The notes: a model not told the origin generated them from the sequence alone. Counted from the stretch's first letter, positions 8,520 through 17,576 are shown. The stretch is DNA of 32,462 nucleotides from Lachnospiraceae bacterium UBA7182 (GCA_002491115.1 DKVI01000037.1:1-32462); one strand, 5' to 3'. Made by a program: numbers and translations.

Positions 8520-10802
8520 CTATACCCGGTTATAATTAATGAGGCATCCTTTTAATATAATCTCTCTTTCATCCTCCGTCATCTCACCCAGTTTTAAGGT
8601 AAATTCCTGTAATTCATCTTTTACCACATAAGCCTTTATGGTACGTTCGCCTTTTCTTACGGCGTCCGTAAGATCCGGTATGAACAGATAATCCCCGTTG
8701 GCAAAAGGCAGCCTGCCTTCGTCGATCAAAAACGGCAGCATGCCCCAGTTGATCAGGTTGGAACGGTAACGCTTGGTGGCGTAGCTGTTGGCAATATTTG
8801 CCCAGCCGCCCAGCACTTTCTGGCAGGACGCCGCCTGTTCGCGGGCGGAACCGTCTCCCGGTTTAACGGCAAAGATGGTACTTCCCACACCCACATTGGT
8901 TCTGTCCACATGGGGGTAGGCTTTATTGATGACTTTAAAGACCGGCTTTAACTCCGGAAATGCCTGAGCGGGGCACTCGCCTGCCTCCACCGCCCTTTGG
9001 GCCGTCTGGACTTCTTTGGCCCGTCCCACATACGCGGGATCTTTCCTGGACAGGGTAAACTCCGCCAGGCCCAGAGGATTGGAGCGATACGAGGAAGTCT
9101 CTCCCGACGGAATCAGCTCGTCCGTGGTGGTTACGGGATCGTGGATCTCGGATACCACTTTCAGAATCATATACTGCGGCAGCGGGCTCATGGCCGGCCA
9201 GTCCTTGATATTGGGGCCGAAGTGAATCTGCACTTCTGGATCCGCCACGCCCTTACTGTCAAAGACGCGGTTCTCATAGATCCGGCTGTCAAAGACATAT
9301 TTGGGATTCTTATATTCCACATCCAGGTCCGTGGCGGGCGTCAGATAGCCTTTATTGGCTGCCGTAGCCGCGATGGAACGGGCGTCCATAAGAGCCACCG
9401 ACGCGATCTGGCCGCTCTGGAGCTTGGAGCCTTCCCGGTTGGGGAAGTTCCTGGTGGAATGGCGGATACTCAAAGCGCCGTTGGACGGCGTGTCGCCCGC
9501 GCCGAAGCAGGGACCGCAAAATGCCGTCTTAAGGATTGCCCCCGTCTGCATCAGGGCAGCCGCGGAACCGTTCTTCACCAGCTCCATATAGACAGGCATG
9601 GACGCCGGATAAACGCTTAAAGTAAACGCGTCCGCACCGATGCTCTTTCCTTCCAGGATATCCGCCGCCGCGCAGATATTTTCAAATCCTCCCCCTGCGC
9701 ATCCGGCGATAATCCCCTGCTCCACATACAGTTTTCCGTTCCGGACCTTATCTCTTAGAGAAAAATCCGCCGCGTCTCCCAGGCTTACTTTTGCCCGCGC
9801 CTCGCAGTCCGCCAGGATATCGTAAAGATTCGCGTTCAGCTCCTCGATGGTATAAGCGTTGCTGGGATGGAACGGCATGGCGATCATGGGCTTTATTTTG
9901 CTTAAATCCACTTCGATCAGGCCGTCATAATAGGCAACCCTGCCCGGGCGCAGCTCTTTATAGTCCGCCGCCCTCTTATGAATCTCGTAAAATTCCTGTA
10001 TCTTTTCATCGGTCATCCAGATGGAGGACAGGCAGGTAGTCTCCGTGGTCATGACATCGATGCCGATCCGGAAGTCGGCGCTTAAATTTTTGACGCCGTC
10101 CCCGATAAACTCCATCACTTTATTGTTCACATAGCCGTTGGCAAATACGGCCTTGATGATCGCCAGCGCCACATCCTGGGGGCCTACGCCCTTTACGGGC
10201 GCGCCGGTCAGATAGACGCCGACAACCTCGGGCATGGGAATATCGTAAGTCTGGTTTAAAAGCTGTTTTACAAGCTCCGGCCCGCCTTCTCCCATGGCCA
10301 TGGTGCCCAGCGCGCCGTACCTGGTGTGGCTGTCGGAGCCCAGGATCATCTTGCCGCCTTCCGCCAGCATCTCCCTGGCGTACTGGTGGATGACTGCCTG
10401 ATGCGGGGGAACATAGACGCCGCCGTACTTTTTGGCGCAGGTAAGTCCGAACATATGATCGTCTTCATTAATCGTCCCGCCTACGGCGCACAGACTGTTG
10501 TGGCAGTTGGTCAGCACATAGGGCATGGGAAATTTCTTAAGTCCCGACGCCCGTGCCGTCTGGATAATCCCCACAAAGGTAATATCGTGGGAAGTCAGTT
10601 TGTCAAAACGGATCTGAAGCTTCTCCATATTGCCGGATGTATTATGTTCCTTTAAAATTCCGTAAGCAATGGTCTGCTTCTTTGCGTCTTCTTTGTTAAG
10701 GGCGCCCGCCTGGTCTGTAAAGACTGCCGACGCGTCCGTAGAGGCCGGAATGATCTTTGTCCCGTCCAGGACATACGCCCCTCCATCGTATAATTGAATC
10801 AT
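8520..10802 (-). CDS. Aconitase-superfamily hydratase (YbhJ-like)
   Basis: A 760-aa protein of the aconitase fold, in the size class of the YbhJ-like hydratases rather than the roughly 900-aa AcnA. The Fe-S ligands are kept: one cysteine in AGCAGGGFENI (about 366), equivalent to GSCTNS of aconitase, and two in CGPCFGAGD (about 428 and 431). Active-site blocks include GSDSHTRYG and, in the C-terminal swivel domain, SYATKRYRSNLINWG. The substrate is not certain; citrate/isocitrate is the natural guess. The ATG at 10802 is preferred because GGAGG falls 11 bases before it; the ATG at 10820 would place that binding site inside the coding region. A strong promoter lies immediately upstream, so the gene is probably monocistronic. 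Confidence 0.88.
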   Translation of the reverse strand: MIQLYDGGAYVLDGTKIIPASTDASAVFTDQAGALNKEDAKKQTIAYGILKEHNTSGNMEKLQIRFDKLTSHDITFVGIIQTARASGLKKFPMPYVLTNCHNSLCAVGGTINEDDHMFGLTCAKKYGGVYVPPHQAVIHQYAREMLAEGGKMILGSDSHTRYGALGTMAMGEGGPELVKQLLNQTYDIPMPEVVGVYLTGAPVKGVGPQDVALAIIKAVFANGYVNNKVMEFIGDGVKNLSADFRIGIDVMTTETTCLSSIWMTDEKIQEFYEIHKRAADYKELRPGRVAYYDGLIEVDLSKIKPMIAMPFHPSNAYTIEELNANLYDILADCEARAKVSLGDAADFSLRDKVRNGKLYVEQGIIAGCAGGGFENICAAADILEGKSIGADAFTLSVYPASMPVYMELVKNGSAAALMQTGAILKTAFCGPCFGAGDTPSNGALSIRHSTRNFPNREGSKLQSGQIASVALMDARSIAATAANKGYLTPATDLDVEYKNPKYVFDSRIYENRVFDSKGVADPEVQIHFGPNIKDWPAMSPLPQYMILKVVSEIHDPVTTTDELIPSGETSSYRSNPLGLAEFTLSRKDPAYVGRAKEVQTAQRAVEAGECPAQAFPELKPVFKVINKAYPHVDRTNVGVGSTIFAVKPGDGSAREQAASCQKVLGGWANIANSYATKRYRSNLINWGMLPFLIDEGRLPFANGDYLFIPDLTDAVRKGERTIKAYVVKDELQEFTLKLGEMTEDEREIILKGCLINYNRV

Positions 10803-10836
10803 ATTTGCTGATACCTCCATCTAAAAACTGTATACA

Positions 10837-10865
10837 ATTATACAATCCGGGTATCCATTTTTCAA
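10837..10865 (-). promoter_or_regulatory. Sigma-A-type promoter of the hydratase gene
   Basis: On the minus strand TTGAAA (10860-10865) and TATAAT (10837-10842) are spaced by 17 bases, about 35 bases before the start at 10802. A short inverted repeat, GTATA-CAAT-TATAC, overlaps the -10 and could be an operator. Confidence 0.8.
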
Positions 10866-10871
10866 TGCTTT

Positions 10872-12917
10872 TCACTGATTTTTAAGATCCGTTTCGGACG
10901 GGCTTTCTGCTGCCGCGCAGGGCAGCGCCACGACCACTTTAAACAGGTCCCCGTCCAGAATGATATCAAACGTACCGCCCTGCAGCTGAGTTAAATCCCT
11001 GGCGATGGCAAGTCCCAGGCCGCTTCCTTCCGTGGTGCGGGATTCATCCCCTCTGACGAACCGCTCCATCAGCTCTTCTGCCGTGATATTCAACTGGCGC
11101 TCGGATATATTCTTCATGGATACTGCGGCCTTTTTGCCGTCGCAGTCCACGTCCAGATAGACCCGGGTGCCGGGCATGGCGTATTTTTCCACATTGCGGT
11201 ACAGATTTTCAATAATTCTCCACAGTCTCCGGCCGTCCGCCTGCACATAGAGAGGCTCCTTTGGGTACTCCGCCATCAGCTTTAATCCTCTGGCTGTAAA
11301 CCGTTCTTCAAATTCCCCGCTGGTCTGCATGAGGATTTCCCTTAGATCCAGTTTCTCGATTTCCAGGGCAATATTGCCGGAGCTGGCCCGGGATGCCTCC
11401 ACCAGATCTTCCGTCAGTTGTTTCAGGCGCTGGGATTTCTGGTCCAGAATATCCAGATATTCCTGTGCTTTGGTGTTTTCTATATTTTCTCTTTTCATCA
11501 GATCCACATAATTAATCACGGATGTCAGGGGCGTCTTCAGGTCATGGGATACATTCGTGATCAGATCCGCTTTCATCTGTTCGCTTTTCATCTGTTCCTT
11601 CAGCGCCGTCCGAAGGCCCTCCCCCAGATCGTTGACTGCCTGAGCAATCTGACGGTTCTCACCGTGAAGCCGCTCGGTGGGGATATGGGTCTTTCCTTCC
11701 CCGTCCGCCATGGCCTGTACGCCTTCAAGAAGTCTCTGGCGCTGCAGGCCTTCCCATACAAGCAGTCCCAGTACAGCCAGCTTGAAGAGCAGAAGTACGG
11801 CATTTACATACGTGCCCGTCCCAAACAGCGTGCGGCACAAGGCCTGGATAAATTCATATCCCACAAAGTAGATGCAGATCCGAAGCACCGTATTGATGTG
11901 GGACAGAACCAGATAAGCCGCGCTGCTTATGTGCTTTGCCAGCAGAACGAACAGGAAAATACAGGTGGCAAGCAGGATGACCCCGCCGATCAGAATCGGC
12001 CTTATAAAGGAAGATAAAGCCTCCTTCGCATCCTCATATTCTTTTTCTCCCGCCGCCAACTGATCCGCCACCGGAAAGCTTGTATCAATCCCCACATAGA
12101 GCTGATATTCCCCGTCCAGATGGATATTCCATCCGCTCAGCAAAGCGTGAGTATTGTAAGAATAATAATCTCCCACATTTTGCTGCATGACATTGGCCGA
12201 ACGGCTGTCAAAGATATAGTAGCTTCCAAATTCTTTAAAATATGCTTCCAGCTCTCCCTGCTGGATATCTTCCTTCTGGAATTGGGAGACATTTGTCAGC
12301 ACATTTCCGCTGCCTAAATCCCACAGCACATACCTTGTGTTGACCGCCTCAAAAGACCATGTCTTCTTTGCCGCCTGGTAGTCCGCCACTTCCTTTTTCA
12401 GCGTCTCTACCGTTTCCGTCAGCTGGTTTACGAGTACATTATACTCTTCGTCGCAGCGGTTGGCGTATTCCTGGATACTGTTGTAAAAAAGCGGCTTATA
12501 TGCTTCCTGCAGCGTATCCATACTGAACGTCATACCTTTTAATCCCCACTGATACAGGTCTCCCAGGCGGTAGCAGATGCCGTTCTCTTTTTCGCTTGCA
12601 GGTATCTCGTCGTAGACTTTTCTGGAATCCAGATATTCTCTGAGCCTTATATACCGCTCCGGCTCGTATTCTCCTCCCCGTTCCAGGCGGCTCTGGGCGG
12701 ATATCACGGCCAGAACATCATACATTGCCTCAGAAGCCTCATGCTGGAACTGATCGGATTCCAGATAATCCTTTTCCTGGAGTACGTCTTTCCACGTCTG
12801 CGGACTGGCTCCGGTCTTTGCGCCGTTTATCAGACCCCAGGCCAGCATTGCCGCCGCACCCAGGTTCACAAGCAGGATAAGTCCCGCCACCACTCTTCTA
12901 CAGGTTGACTTTTTCAT
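10872..12917 (-). CDS. Large membrane sensor histidine kinase
   Basis: A 681-aa sensor kinase, partner of the regulator eight bases upstream. A membrane segment at about 10-30 is followed by an extracellular region of roughly 275 residues, then membrane segments near 306-328, 333-352 and 371-388, so the protein has about four crossings rather than two. The kinase core has NVSHDLKTPLTSVINY (H458), an N-box NLYRNVEKYA and GSGLGLAIA. In place of the usual DxGxG box it has KNIS, followed by LMERFVRGDESR. This resembles one Firmicutes kinase subfamily in which G1 is altered, so activity is still likely. The binding site GGAG overlaps the stop region of the regulator. The signal is unknown. Confidence 0.92.
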   Translation of the reverse strand: MKKSTCRRVVAGLILLVNLGAAAMLAWGLINGAKTGASPQTWKDVLQEKDYLESDQFQHEASEAMYDVLAVISAQSRLERGGEYEPERYIRLREYLDSRKVYDEIPASEKENGICYRLGDLYQWGLKGMTFSMDTLQEAYKPLFYNSIQEYANRCDEEYNVLVNQLTETVETLKKEVADYQAAKKTWSFEAVNTRYVLWDLGSGNVLTNVSQFQKEDIQQGELEAYFKEFGSYYIFDSRSANVMQQNVGDYYSYNTHALLSGWNIHLDGEYQLYVGIDTSFPVADQLAAGEKEYEDAKEALSSFIRPILIGGVILLATCIFLFVLLAKHISSAAYLVLSHINTVLRICIYFVGYEFIQALCRTLFGTGTYVNAVLLLFKLAVLGLLVWEGLQRQRLLEGVQAMADGEGKTHIPTERLHGENRQIAQAVNDLGEGLRTALKEQMKSEQMKADLITNVSHDLKTPLTSVINYVDLMKRENIENTKAQEYLDILDQKSQRLKQLTEDLVEASRASSGNIALEIEKLDLREILMQTSGEFEERFTARGLKLMAEYPKEPLYVQADGRRLWRIIENLYRNVEKYAMPGTRVYLDVDCDGKKAAVSMKNISERQLNITAEELMERFVRGDESRTTEGSGLGLAIARDLTQLQGGTFDIILDGDLFKVVVALPCAAAESPSETDLKNQ

Positions 12918-12925
12918 AATATTCC

Positions 12926-13612
12926 TTACTCCTTCTCAATCTTATAACCCACCCCCCAGACGACTTTCAGATACCTGGGATCCTTAGGATTGATCTCAAT
13001 CTTCTCCCGTATATGGCGGATATGCACCGCCACCGTATTATCCCCTCCGAAAGCCTCTTCGTTCCAGATGCTTTCATAGATCTGGGAGATGGAAAATACC
13101 CTCCCCGGATTCTGCACCAGTAAAAGCAAAATCCGATATTCAATAGGTGTTAAACGCACAGCCTCGCCGTCCACCGTCACCTCTTTTCGCTCGTCGTCCA
13201 CCACAAGCCCGCCAATCCGAAATACAGGCCTTTCTTCCGCGATGGCTCCCAACTGTGTATAGCGTCTTAATAAAGATTTCACCCGCGCCGCCAGTTCCAG
13301 CGGATTAAAAGGCTTTGTAATATAATCGTCCGCCCCGATATTCAGGCCCAGGATCTTGTCTACATCCTCTGATTTGGCCGACAAAAAGATAATCGGTACG
13401 CTGCTCGTCTCCCGGATTTTCATGGTAGCCCGTATCCCGTCCAGATTCGGCATCATAATGTCGATCAGCAGCAAATGTACTTCATTTTCTTTCAGCGCCT
13501 CTATGGCTTCCAGCCCGTCGTAGGCCTTGATGATGTGATAACCCTCCTGGCTTAAATAGATTTCGATCGCGTCCACGATTGCCCGGTCGTCGTCGCATAC
13601 CAGTATATTCAT
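12926..13612 (-). CDS. OmpR/PhoB-family response regulator
   Basis: A 228-aa regulator. The receiver domain starts MNILVCDDD and has the phospho-acceptor in LLLIDIMMPN (D51) and the conserved lysine in YITKPF. The winged-helix domain ends NTVAVHIRHIREKI and VVWGVGYKIE. Two in-frame ATGs are possible. The one at 13612 has AAGGAG eight bases upstream and begins at the domain edge. The one at 13636 has GGAG ten bases upstream and would add MDKKGERK. The inner start is preferred on domain grounds. The kinase follows after eight bases. Upstream, after a terminator, is an AT-rich control region with three TAAGAT repeats, possibly for autoregulation. Confidence 0.93.
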   Translation of the reverse strand: MNILVCDDDRAIVDAIEIYLSQEGYHIIKAYDGLEAIEALKENEVHLLLIDIMMPNLDGIRATMKIRETSSVPIIFLSAKSEDVDKILGLNIGADDYITKPFNPLELAARVKSLLRRYTQLGAIAEERPVFRIGGLVVDDERKEVTVDGEAVRLTPIEYRILLLLVQNPGRVFSISQIYESIWNEEAFGGDNTVAVHIRHIREKIEINPKDPRYLKVVWGVGYKIEKE

Positions 13613-13655
13613 TTTCCGTTCTCCTTTCTTATCCATAGTTATATCACTCCTTTTT

Positions 13656-13684
13656 TAAGATGTAAGATTTAAAATTATTAAGAT
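13656..13684 (-). promoter_or_regulatory. AT-rich control region with three direct repeats upstream of the regulator-kinase pair
   Basis: TAAGAT occurs three times in 29 bases (13656-13661, 13663-13668, 13679-13684), read ATCTTA in the direction of transcription. No clear -35/-10 pair was found here. OmpR-type regulators often bind direct repeats, so autoregulation is a possibility, but the spacing (7 and 16) is irregular. Confidence 0.3.
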
Positions 13685-13716
13685 TTCTTTAAAGTCTATG
13701 TAGATTTCCCCATATG

Positions 13717-13752
13717 AAAAAACGCCCGCAGGCAGATCGATGCCGCAGGCGC
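13717..13752 (-). terminator. Rho-independent terminator after the aminopeptidase gene
   Basis: On the minus strand a GC-rich stem (CGCCTGCGGC against GCCTGCGGGCG, with G-U pairs and a bulge) is followed by six T at 13717-13722. It lies 13 bases past the aminopeptidase stop and isolates the downstream regulator-kinase pair. Confidence 0.85.
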
Positions 13753-13764
13753 CCCCGCCGGGGT

Positions 13765-14880
13765 TTATATAAGTGCTTCCGGATTCAGTCCTTCCAGTTC
13801 CTTTAAGACAAAACGTCCGTCTTTTCGTATCAGCACGTCGTCAAACCAGATCTCTCCCCCGCCGTATTCGGGTCTCTGGATCAGCACCAGGTCCCAGTGA
13901 ATCGACGAGACATTTCCGTTGGGTGCTTCCTCATAACAGTTTCCCGGCGTGAAATGAACGGAACCCATGATCTTCTCGTCAAAGAGCGTATCTTTCATAG
14001 GATGCAGCACATAAGGATTGACTCCGATGGCAAACTCGCCCACATATCTGGCGCCTTCATCGGTATCAAATACCTGATTGATCCGCTCCGTATCGTTAGC
14101 CGTTGCATTTACAATCTTTCCGTTTTCAAAAGTAAGGCAAATATTTTCATAGGTAAATCCCTGGAAGACCGACGGCGCATTGTAAGTGAGCGTTCCCTGG
14201 ACGGAGTCCCTGACCGGAGCCGTAAAGACTTCCCCGTCCGGAATGTTCATCCTTCCGGCACAGGCAATGGCCGGAATCCCCTGAATGGAGAAGGTAAGAT
14301 CCGTACCGGGGCCTATAAGACGCACTTTGTCCGTGCGTTCCATCAGATCCACCAAAGACTTCATCGCCGACTCCATTTTACTGTAATCCAGATTACATAC
14401 TTTAAAATAAAAATCTTCAAACGCCTCCGTGCTTGTACCGGACAGCTGCGCCATGGCGTCGTTGGGATAGCGAAGCACCACCCACCGGGTCTTCGGCACG
14501 CGGATCTTATGGTGAACCGGCGTCACATAATATTTCTCATAAAGCGCCATCCGGTCCGCGGGCACATCGGAAAGTTCCGATACATTGTCGCTTCCCCGCA
14601 CCGCGATATAGCAGTCCATATTAGACATCTCCAGAGCGTCCACCCTGGCCATAAGCTCCAACTGCTCTTTCGTACATTCCATGATCTGGAGTCTCTGAAG
14701 CTGCGGGTCCGTATAATGGATAAACGGCATGCCGCCTGCCTGATAGACAGACTTTACCAACTCCTTAGCCAGCGGTTTTGTACTCTCTCCTGTATAATGA
14801 ATATAGACCTTGTCCCCTGCCTTTACCTGACAGGAATAATTCACAAGACTTTCTGCAAGCGTTTTGATTCTCTCGTCCAT
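13765..14880 (-). CDS. M29-family (thermophilic-type) aminopeptidase
   Basis: A 371-aa cytoplasmic metallo-aminopeptidase of family M29 (AmpS/PepS type), which trims amino acids from peptides with two metal ions. Candidate metal ligands are where the family has them: the glutamate of DGEVFTAP, the glutamate of VGEFAIG, the histidine of VHFTPG, and the H and D of IHWDLV near the C-terminus. The length is slightly under the usual 400-410 aa, but both ends look complete. AGGAGG lies six bases before the ATG and is part of a structured intergenic element. The gene is followed by its own terminator, so it is probably transcribed alone or together with the 837-aa gene upstream. Confidence 0.9.
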   Translation of the reverse strand: MDERIKTLAESLVNYSCQVKAGDKVYIHYTGESTKPLAKELVKSVYQAGGMPFIHYTDPQLQRLQIMECTKEQLELMARVDALEMSNMDCYIAVRGSDNVSELSDVPADRMALYEKYYVTPVHHKIRVPKTRWVVLRYPNDAMAQLSGTSTEAFEDFYFKVCNLDYSKMESAMKSLVDLMERTDKVRLIGPGTDLTFSIQGIPAIACAGRMNIPDGEVFTAPVRDSVQGTLTYNAPSVFQGFTYENICLTFENGKIVNATANDTERINQVFDTDEGARYVGEFAIGVNPYVLHPMKDTLFDEKIMGSVHFTPGNCYEEAPNGNVSSIHWDLVLIQRPEYGGGEIWFDDVLIRKDGRFVLKELEGLNPEALI

Positions 14881-14886
14881 CGCTAA

Positions 14887-14996
14887 CCTCCTATTATAGT
14901 TCCGCTACAGCCTTTTCGCGCCCCCGTACTGGAACGATTTTCGGCCGCGTTCGCGTCCTAAAACCGTTCCGGGCGCTGCAAGGCTTCCGCTGTTAT
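14887..14996 (-). other. Structured intergenic element B, ending at the ribosome binding site of the aminopeptidase
   Basis: The gap between the 837-aa gene and the aminopeptidase folds almost completely. AGCCTT (14909-14914) pairs with AAGGCT (14980-14985), GCGCCC (14918-14923) with GGGCGC (14971-14976), and GGAACG (14931-14936) with CGTTCC (14965-14970); inside lie TTTT/AAAA and CGCG/CGCG pairs. On the minus strand it opens with ACAGCGGAAGCC and closes with GCGGAACTATAATAGGAGG, which contains the binding site. The opening and closing blocks match element A at 6263-6357, while the middle differs in sequence but not in nested design. It may be a cis-acting leader or a small palindromic repeat. 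Confidence 0.6.
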
Positions 14997-15003
14997 CGTT
15001 TTT

Positions 15004-17517
15004 CTACGGCAGGTAGGTGAGGAACAGATTCCCCGCGGTTTCAAACATTGTCGTGCTGTCTTTTAAGCCTTCTTTTTTCAGTGTCGACTGGCCTGGCTCA
15101 TAATAGAGAATATTCTGCGCATCGTACCCTACGATCAGCACCGCCGTCCCGTCGTCTTTCACACCCAGAACCGGCGCGCCCCGGTCCACATAATAAAGCG
15201 CCATGGAAAGACTGCATCCCGGAATAAGGCAGCAGCTTTCTTTTAATTCCTGTTCACAGATCTCAAAAGCCTGAAGTCCTGCTTCCAGCTTTGCCTGTAC
15301 ATCCGTATAGATCTGTTTTCGGCGAAGCATTGTCTGAAGGCATTCCGCTACGCTGTCCGAAGATATCTCCGCCGCCTCCGGCACTTCAAAATCCGAAAGC
15401 TGCGTCCTCGCAGCATCTTTCCATCTTCGCCAGAATAACCTGGAACCGTCCTTCCATACTTCCCCCATGCCGTCATCTGAACCGTTCCCGTCACAGGCGA
15501 AGATGACCGCCTCTGAAAGAGTGTCAAACCCCCGTACTTCCCCGGTAAAGATACGGGCAAAATAACCGCTTCTTCCTTCTTCTTCCAGCGCAAGCGTCCG
15601 GTTTTCCTCAAATAACACAAGCTTTACCCTGGGACGCTTCATAGAACCATTTTTTATAGTTCCCTCATAGGCAAAACGGTATTCATTTCTTTTTACTTCA
15701 TCGCTGGCTGTTACCAGTTTCAGCTTTTCGTTGACAGGCTCGCTTGTATAAGTGATGGGTTCCGGTCTGGCTTCTTCATAAAATCCGCCTTCTGTAAGCG
15801 CCACACAGGATAAATCGATCCGATTCTCCACAATAGAGACATCCGTCACATATTTTCCTTTGGATGCATAATCAAATTCCCGCACTTCATTGCCATAATG
15901 ATCCCGGATCACCACTTTATATAAAGGCAGTATCCGGCGCCCTGCCAGATCTGTGCGGATATCTTCCTTATAAGCCGCTCCATAGATAAAATCTTCTTCC
16001 ATAAAACCAAGCGCCTGAAGCATCTCACCCTCGCCGGTAGTGATCTCATTGATCACACCGGTTCGGGTATTTAAAAGACTGATGGCCGTCCCGTCCGGAT
16101 CCCTCCAGGCGGCCAGGTGTCCGTCATTGGATACTTCCAGTTCCTCTTCCCCGACATTTTGGGACAGCACGGTCACAGAAGCGTCGGAAAGGTCGATCTG
16201 CAGGATCATGTCCCGGTAAGACAGCCAGGCCGTCCCGTTCTCATTGACAGCCGCCAGGCTTCCGATCTCCTCTTTTAACATCTGATACGGATAATTTCCC
16301 TGCAGGAAGCACCGTTCCTCCACCGTATTTAAAAGCGCGTCATAATGACAGAATAAAACGCCGGTTCTTCCTTCATAGCGTCCCCGGTTCATATAACCGT
16401 ACACAAGAAAATCCATACTTCCGGAATCTTCCACTTCCAGAATACGAAAATCGTGGGCGTTATAAAGTCCTCTTTTGTCATCCCCGTCCGCGAAACCATA
16501 GACCATGCTCAGACGGTTCTGCCCGAAATCATAGCTCCAGAGCTGCCCCTGCTGCACAAAGCCAATGACATTTTCCTCATCATTTTTGCGGAAGTTAATT
16601 TCCCTTCCCTGAATGCCAAGGGATATCCTGCCGTCCTCCACCAACTGCCTGTCCGGCGTAAAAATATGCTCCGCCGTCCGGTCATAGGCCAGCAGGTACA
16701 TGCGGCCGGAAGTATACTGGACACAGAACGCCTCCGACACCTGATAGAGCTCCTCTGTCTGGATATTTTTCAACCGGTATTCCATGACCAGAGATACCTT
16801 GTCCCCATGAAAATCCGTATACTGAATCTGCGGCTCTTCCACCTGCTCCACCTGCATATCCCCCCATGTAACAGGGCCGGAATTGGAATGAATATTTACA
16901 TATCCCAGATTCTTTCCGTCCATGGAGCCGTCCACTTCCAGATATCGATACAAATCCCCGTTCTTCTGCAAAGTCATCTCATGAAATGACCGCGCGAAAT
17001 CCACACACTCTTTTACATGATTCTCCCCCAGATAACAGAGCTGAGAATAATAACAGATCTCTTCATATGCGTCAGTAGCCATCTTTACGATCAACAGGTA
17101 TTTTTCATTTCGTTCCATCAGATCTTTAAAATCCAGCGTAAAACGCACATATTCACCGTCGTCTTCCGTCTTAAGACTGTCCCCGTTCTCAATCAGCCTT
17201 CCCATATCGAGGCTTCGCACTTCATAAGATATGCCCTTTATACGCGCGTCGTACCTGTCTACAGCCAGACTTAACAGATGATCCTGTGAAAGGCCCAGGA
17301 CAGAATCTTTCATATAGCTTCCATCCATGGCCCCCACATATCCGTGCATCTCATTGTACTTTTGTCCGTCTTTCTCCGCGTAAACCACCGGCAAAGTCGC
17401 CTGTGCCATCGCCGCGGTCATATCGCGGTTTCCCATCCGGGTCGCATAGTTCATAAATCCCACACCTGCCAGAAAAGCAAGCAGGACCGTTATACTTTGT
17501 ATGATCAGTCTTCTCAT
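15004..17517 (-). CDS. Large membrane-anchored protein of unknown function with a C39-like C-terminal segment
   Basis: An 837-aa protein not assigned to a named family. Residues about 4-22 form a signal anchor, so the rest should lie outside the membrane. The middle (about 240-560) is rich in short beta-strand segments with recurring W/Y-D motifs (LWSYDFGQN, AWLSYRD, LAAWRDPDG), as in WD40- or propeller-like folds; this is inference. Near the C-terminus, GAPVLGVKDDG followed by AVLIVGYD and YYEPG resembles the second half of C39-like (papain-fold) peptidases, but the position normally filled by the catalytic histidine before VVxGYD is threonine/alanine, so activity is doubtful. GGAG lies eight bases before the ATG, and a good promoter overlaps the end of the 144-aa gene upstream. 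Confidence 0.7.
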   Translation of the reverse strand: MRRLIIQSITVLLAFLAGVGFMNYATRMGNRDMTAAMAQATLPVVYAEKDGQKYNEMHGYVGAMDGSYMKDSVLGLSQDHLLSLAVDRYDARIKGISYEVRSLDMGRLIENGDSLKTEDDGEYVRFTLDFKDLMERNEKYLLIVKMATDAYEEICYYSQLCYLGENHVKECVDFARSFHEMTLQKNGDLYRYLEVDGSMDGKNLGYVNIHSNSGPVTWGDMQVEQVEEPQIQYTDFHGDKVSLVMEYRLKNIQTEELYQVSEAFCVQYTSGRMYLLAYDRTAEHIFTPDRQLVEDGRISLGIQGREINFRKNDEENVIGFVQQGQLWSYDFGQNRLSMVYGFADGDDKRGLYNAHDFRILEVEDSGSMDFLVYGYMNRGRYEGRTGVLFCHYDALLNTVEERCFLQGNYPYQMLKEEIGSLAAVNENGTAWLSYRDMILQIDLSDASVTVLSQNVGEEELEVSNDGHLAAWRDPDGTAISLLNTRTGVINEITTGEGEMLQALGFMEEDFIYGAAYKEDIRTDLAGRRILPLYKVVIRDHYGNEVREFDYASKGKYVTDVSIVENRIDLSCVALTEGGFYEEARPEPITYTSEPVNEKLKLVTASDEVKRNEYRFAYEGTIKNGSMKRPRVKLVLFEENRTLALEEEGRSGYFARIFTGEVRGFDTLSEAVIFACDGNGSDDGMGEVWKDGSRLFWRRWKDAARTQLSDFEVPEAAEISSDSVAECLQTMLRRKQIYTDVQAKLEAGLQAFEICEQELKESCCLIPGCSLSMALYYVDRGAPVLGVKDDGTAVLIVGYDAQNILYYEPGQSTLKKEGLKDSTTMFETAGNLFLTYLP

Positions 17518-17547
17518 GATGTATTCTCCAAAAATGCTGTGGATTTT

Positions 17548-17576
17548 ATTGTATCAGCCTTTTTTTATGGGGTCAA
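17548..17576 (-). promoter_or_regulatory. Sigma-A-type promoter of the 837-aa gene
   Basis: On the minus strand TTGACC (17571-17576) and TACAAT (17548-17553) are 17 bases apart, each one mismatch from consensus, about 31 bases before the start at 17517. The -35 overlaps the stop of the upstream 144-aa gene. Confidence 0.7.

Noticed and set aside
14893..14898. TATAAT just before the aminopeptidase as a promoter -10
   Set aside because: Transcription would start inside the Shine-Dalgarno, and no -35 lies at the right distance. The sequence is part of the closing block of structured element B.
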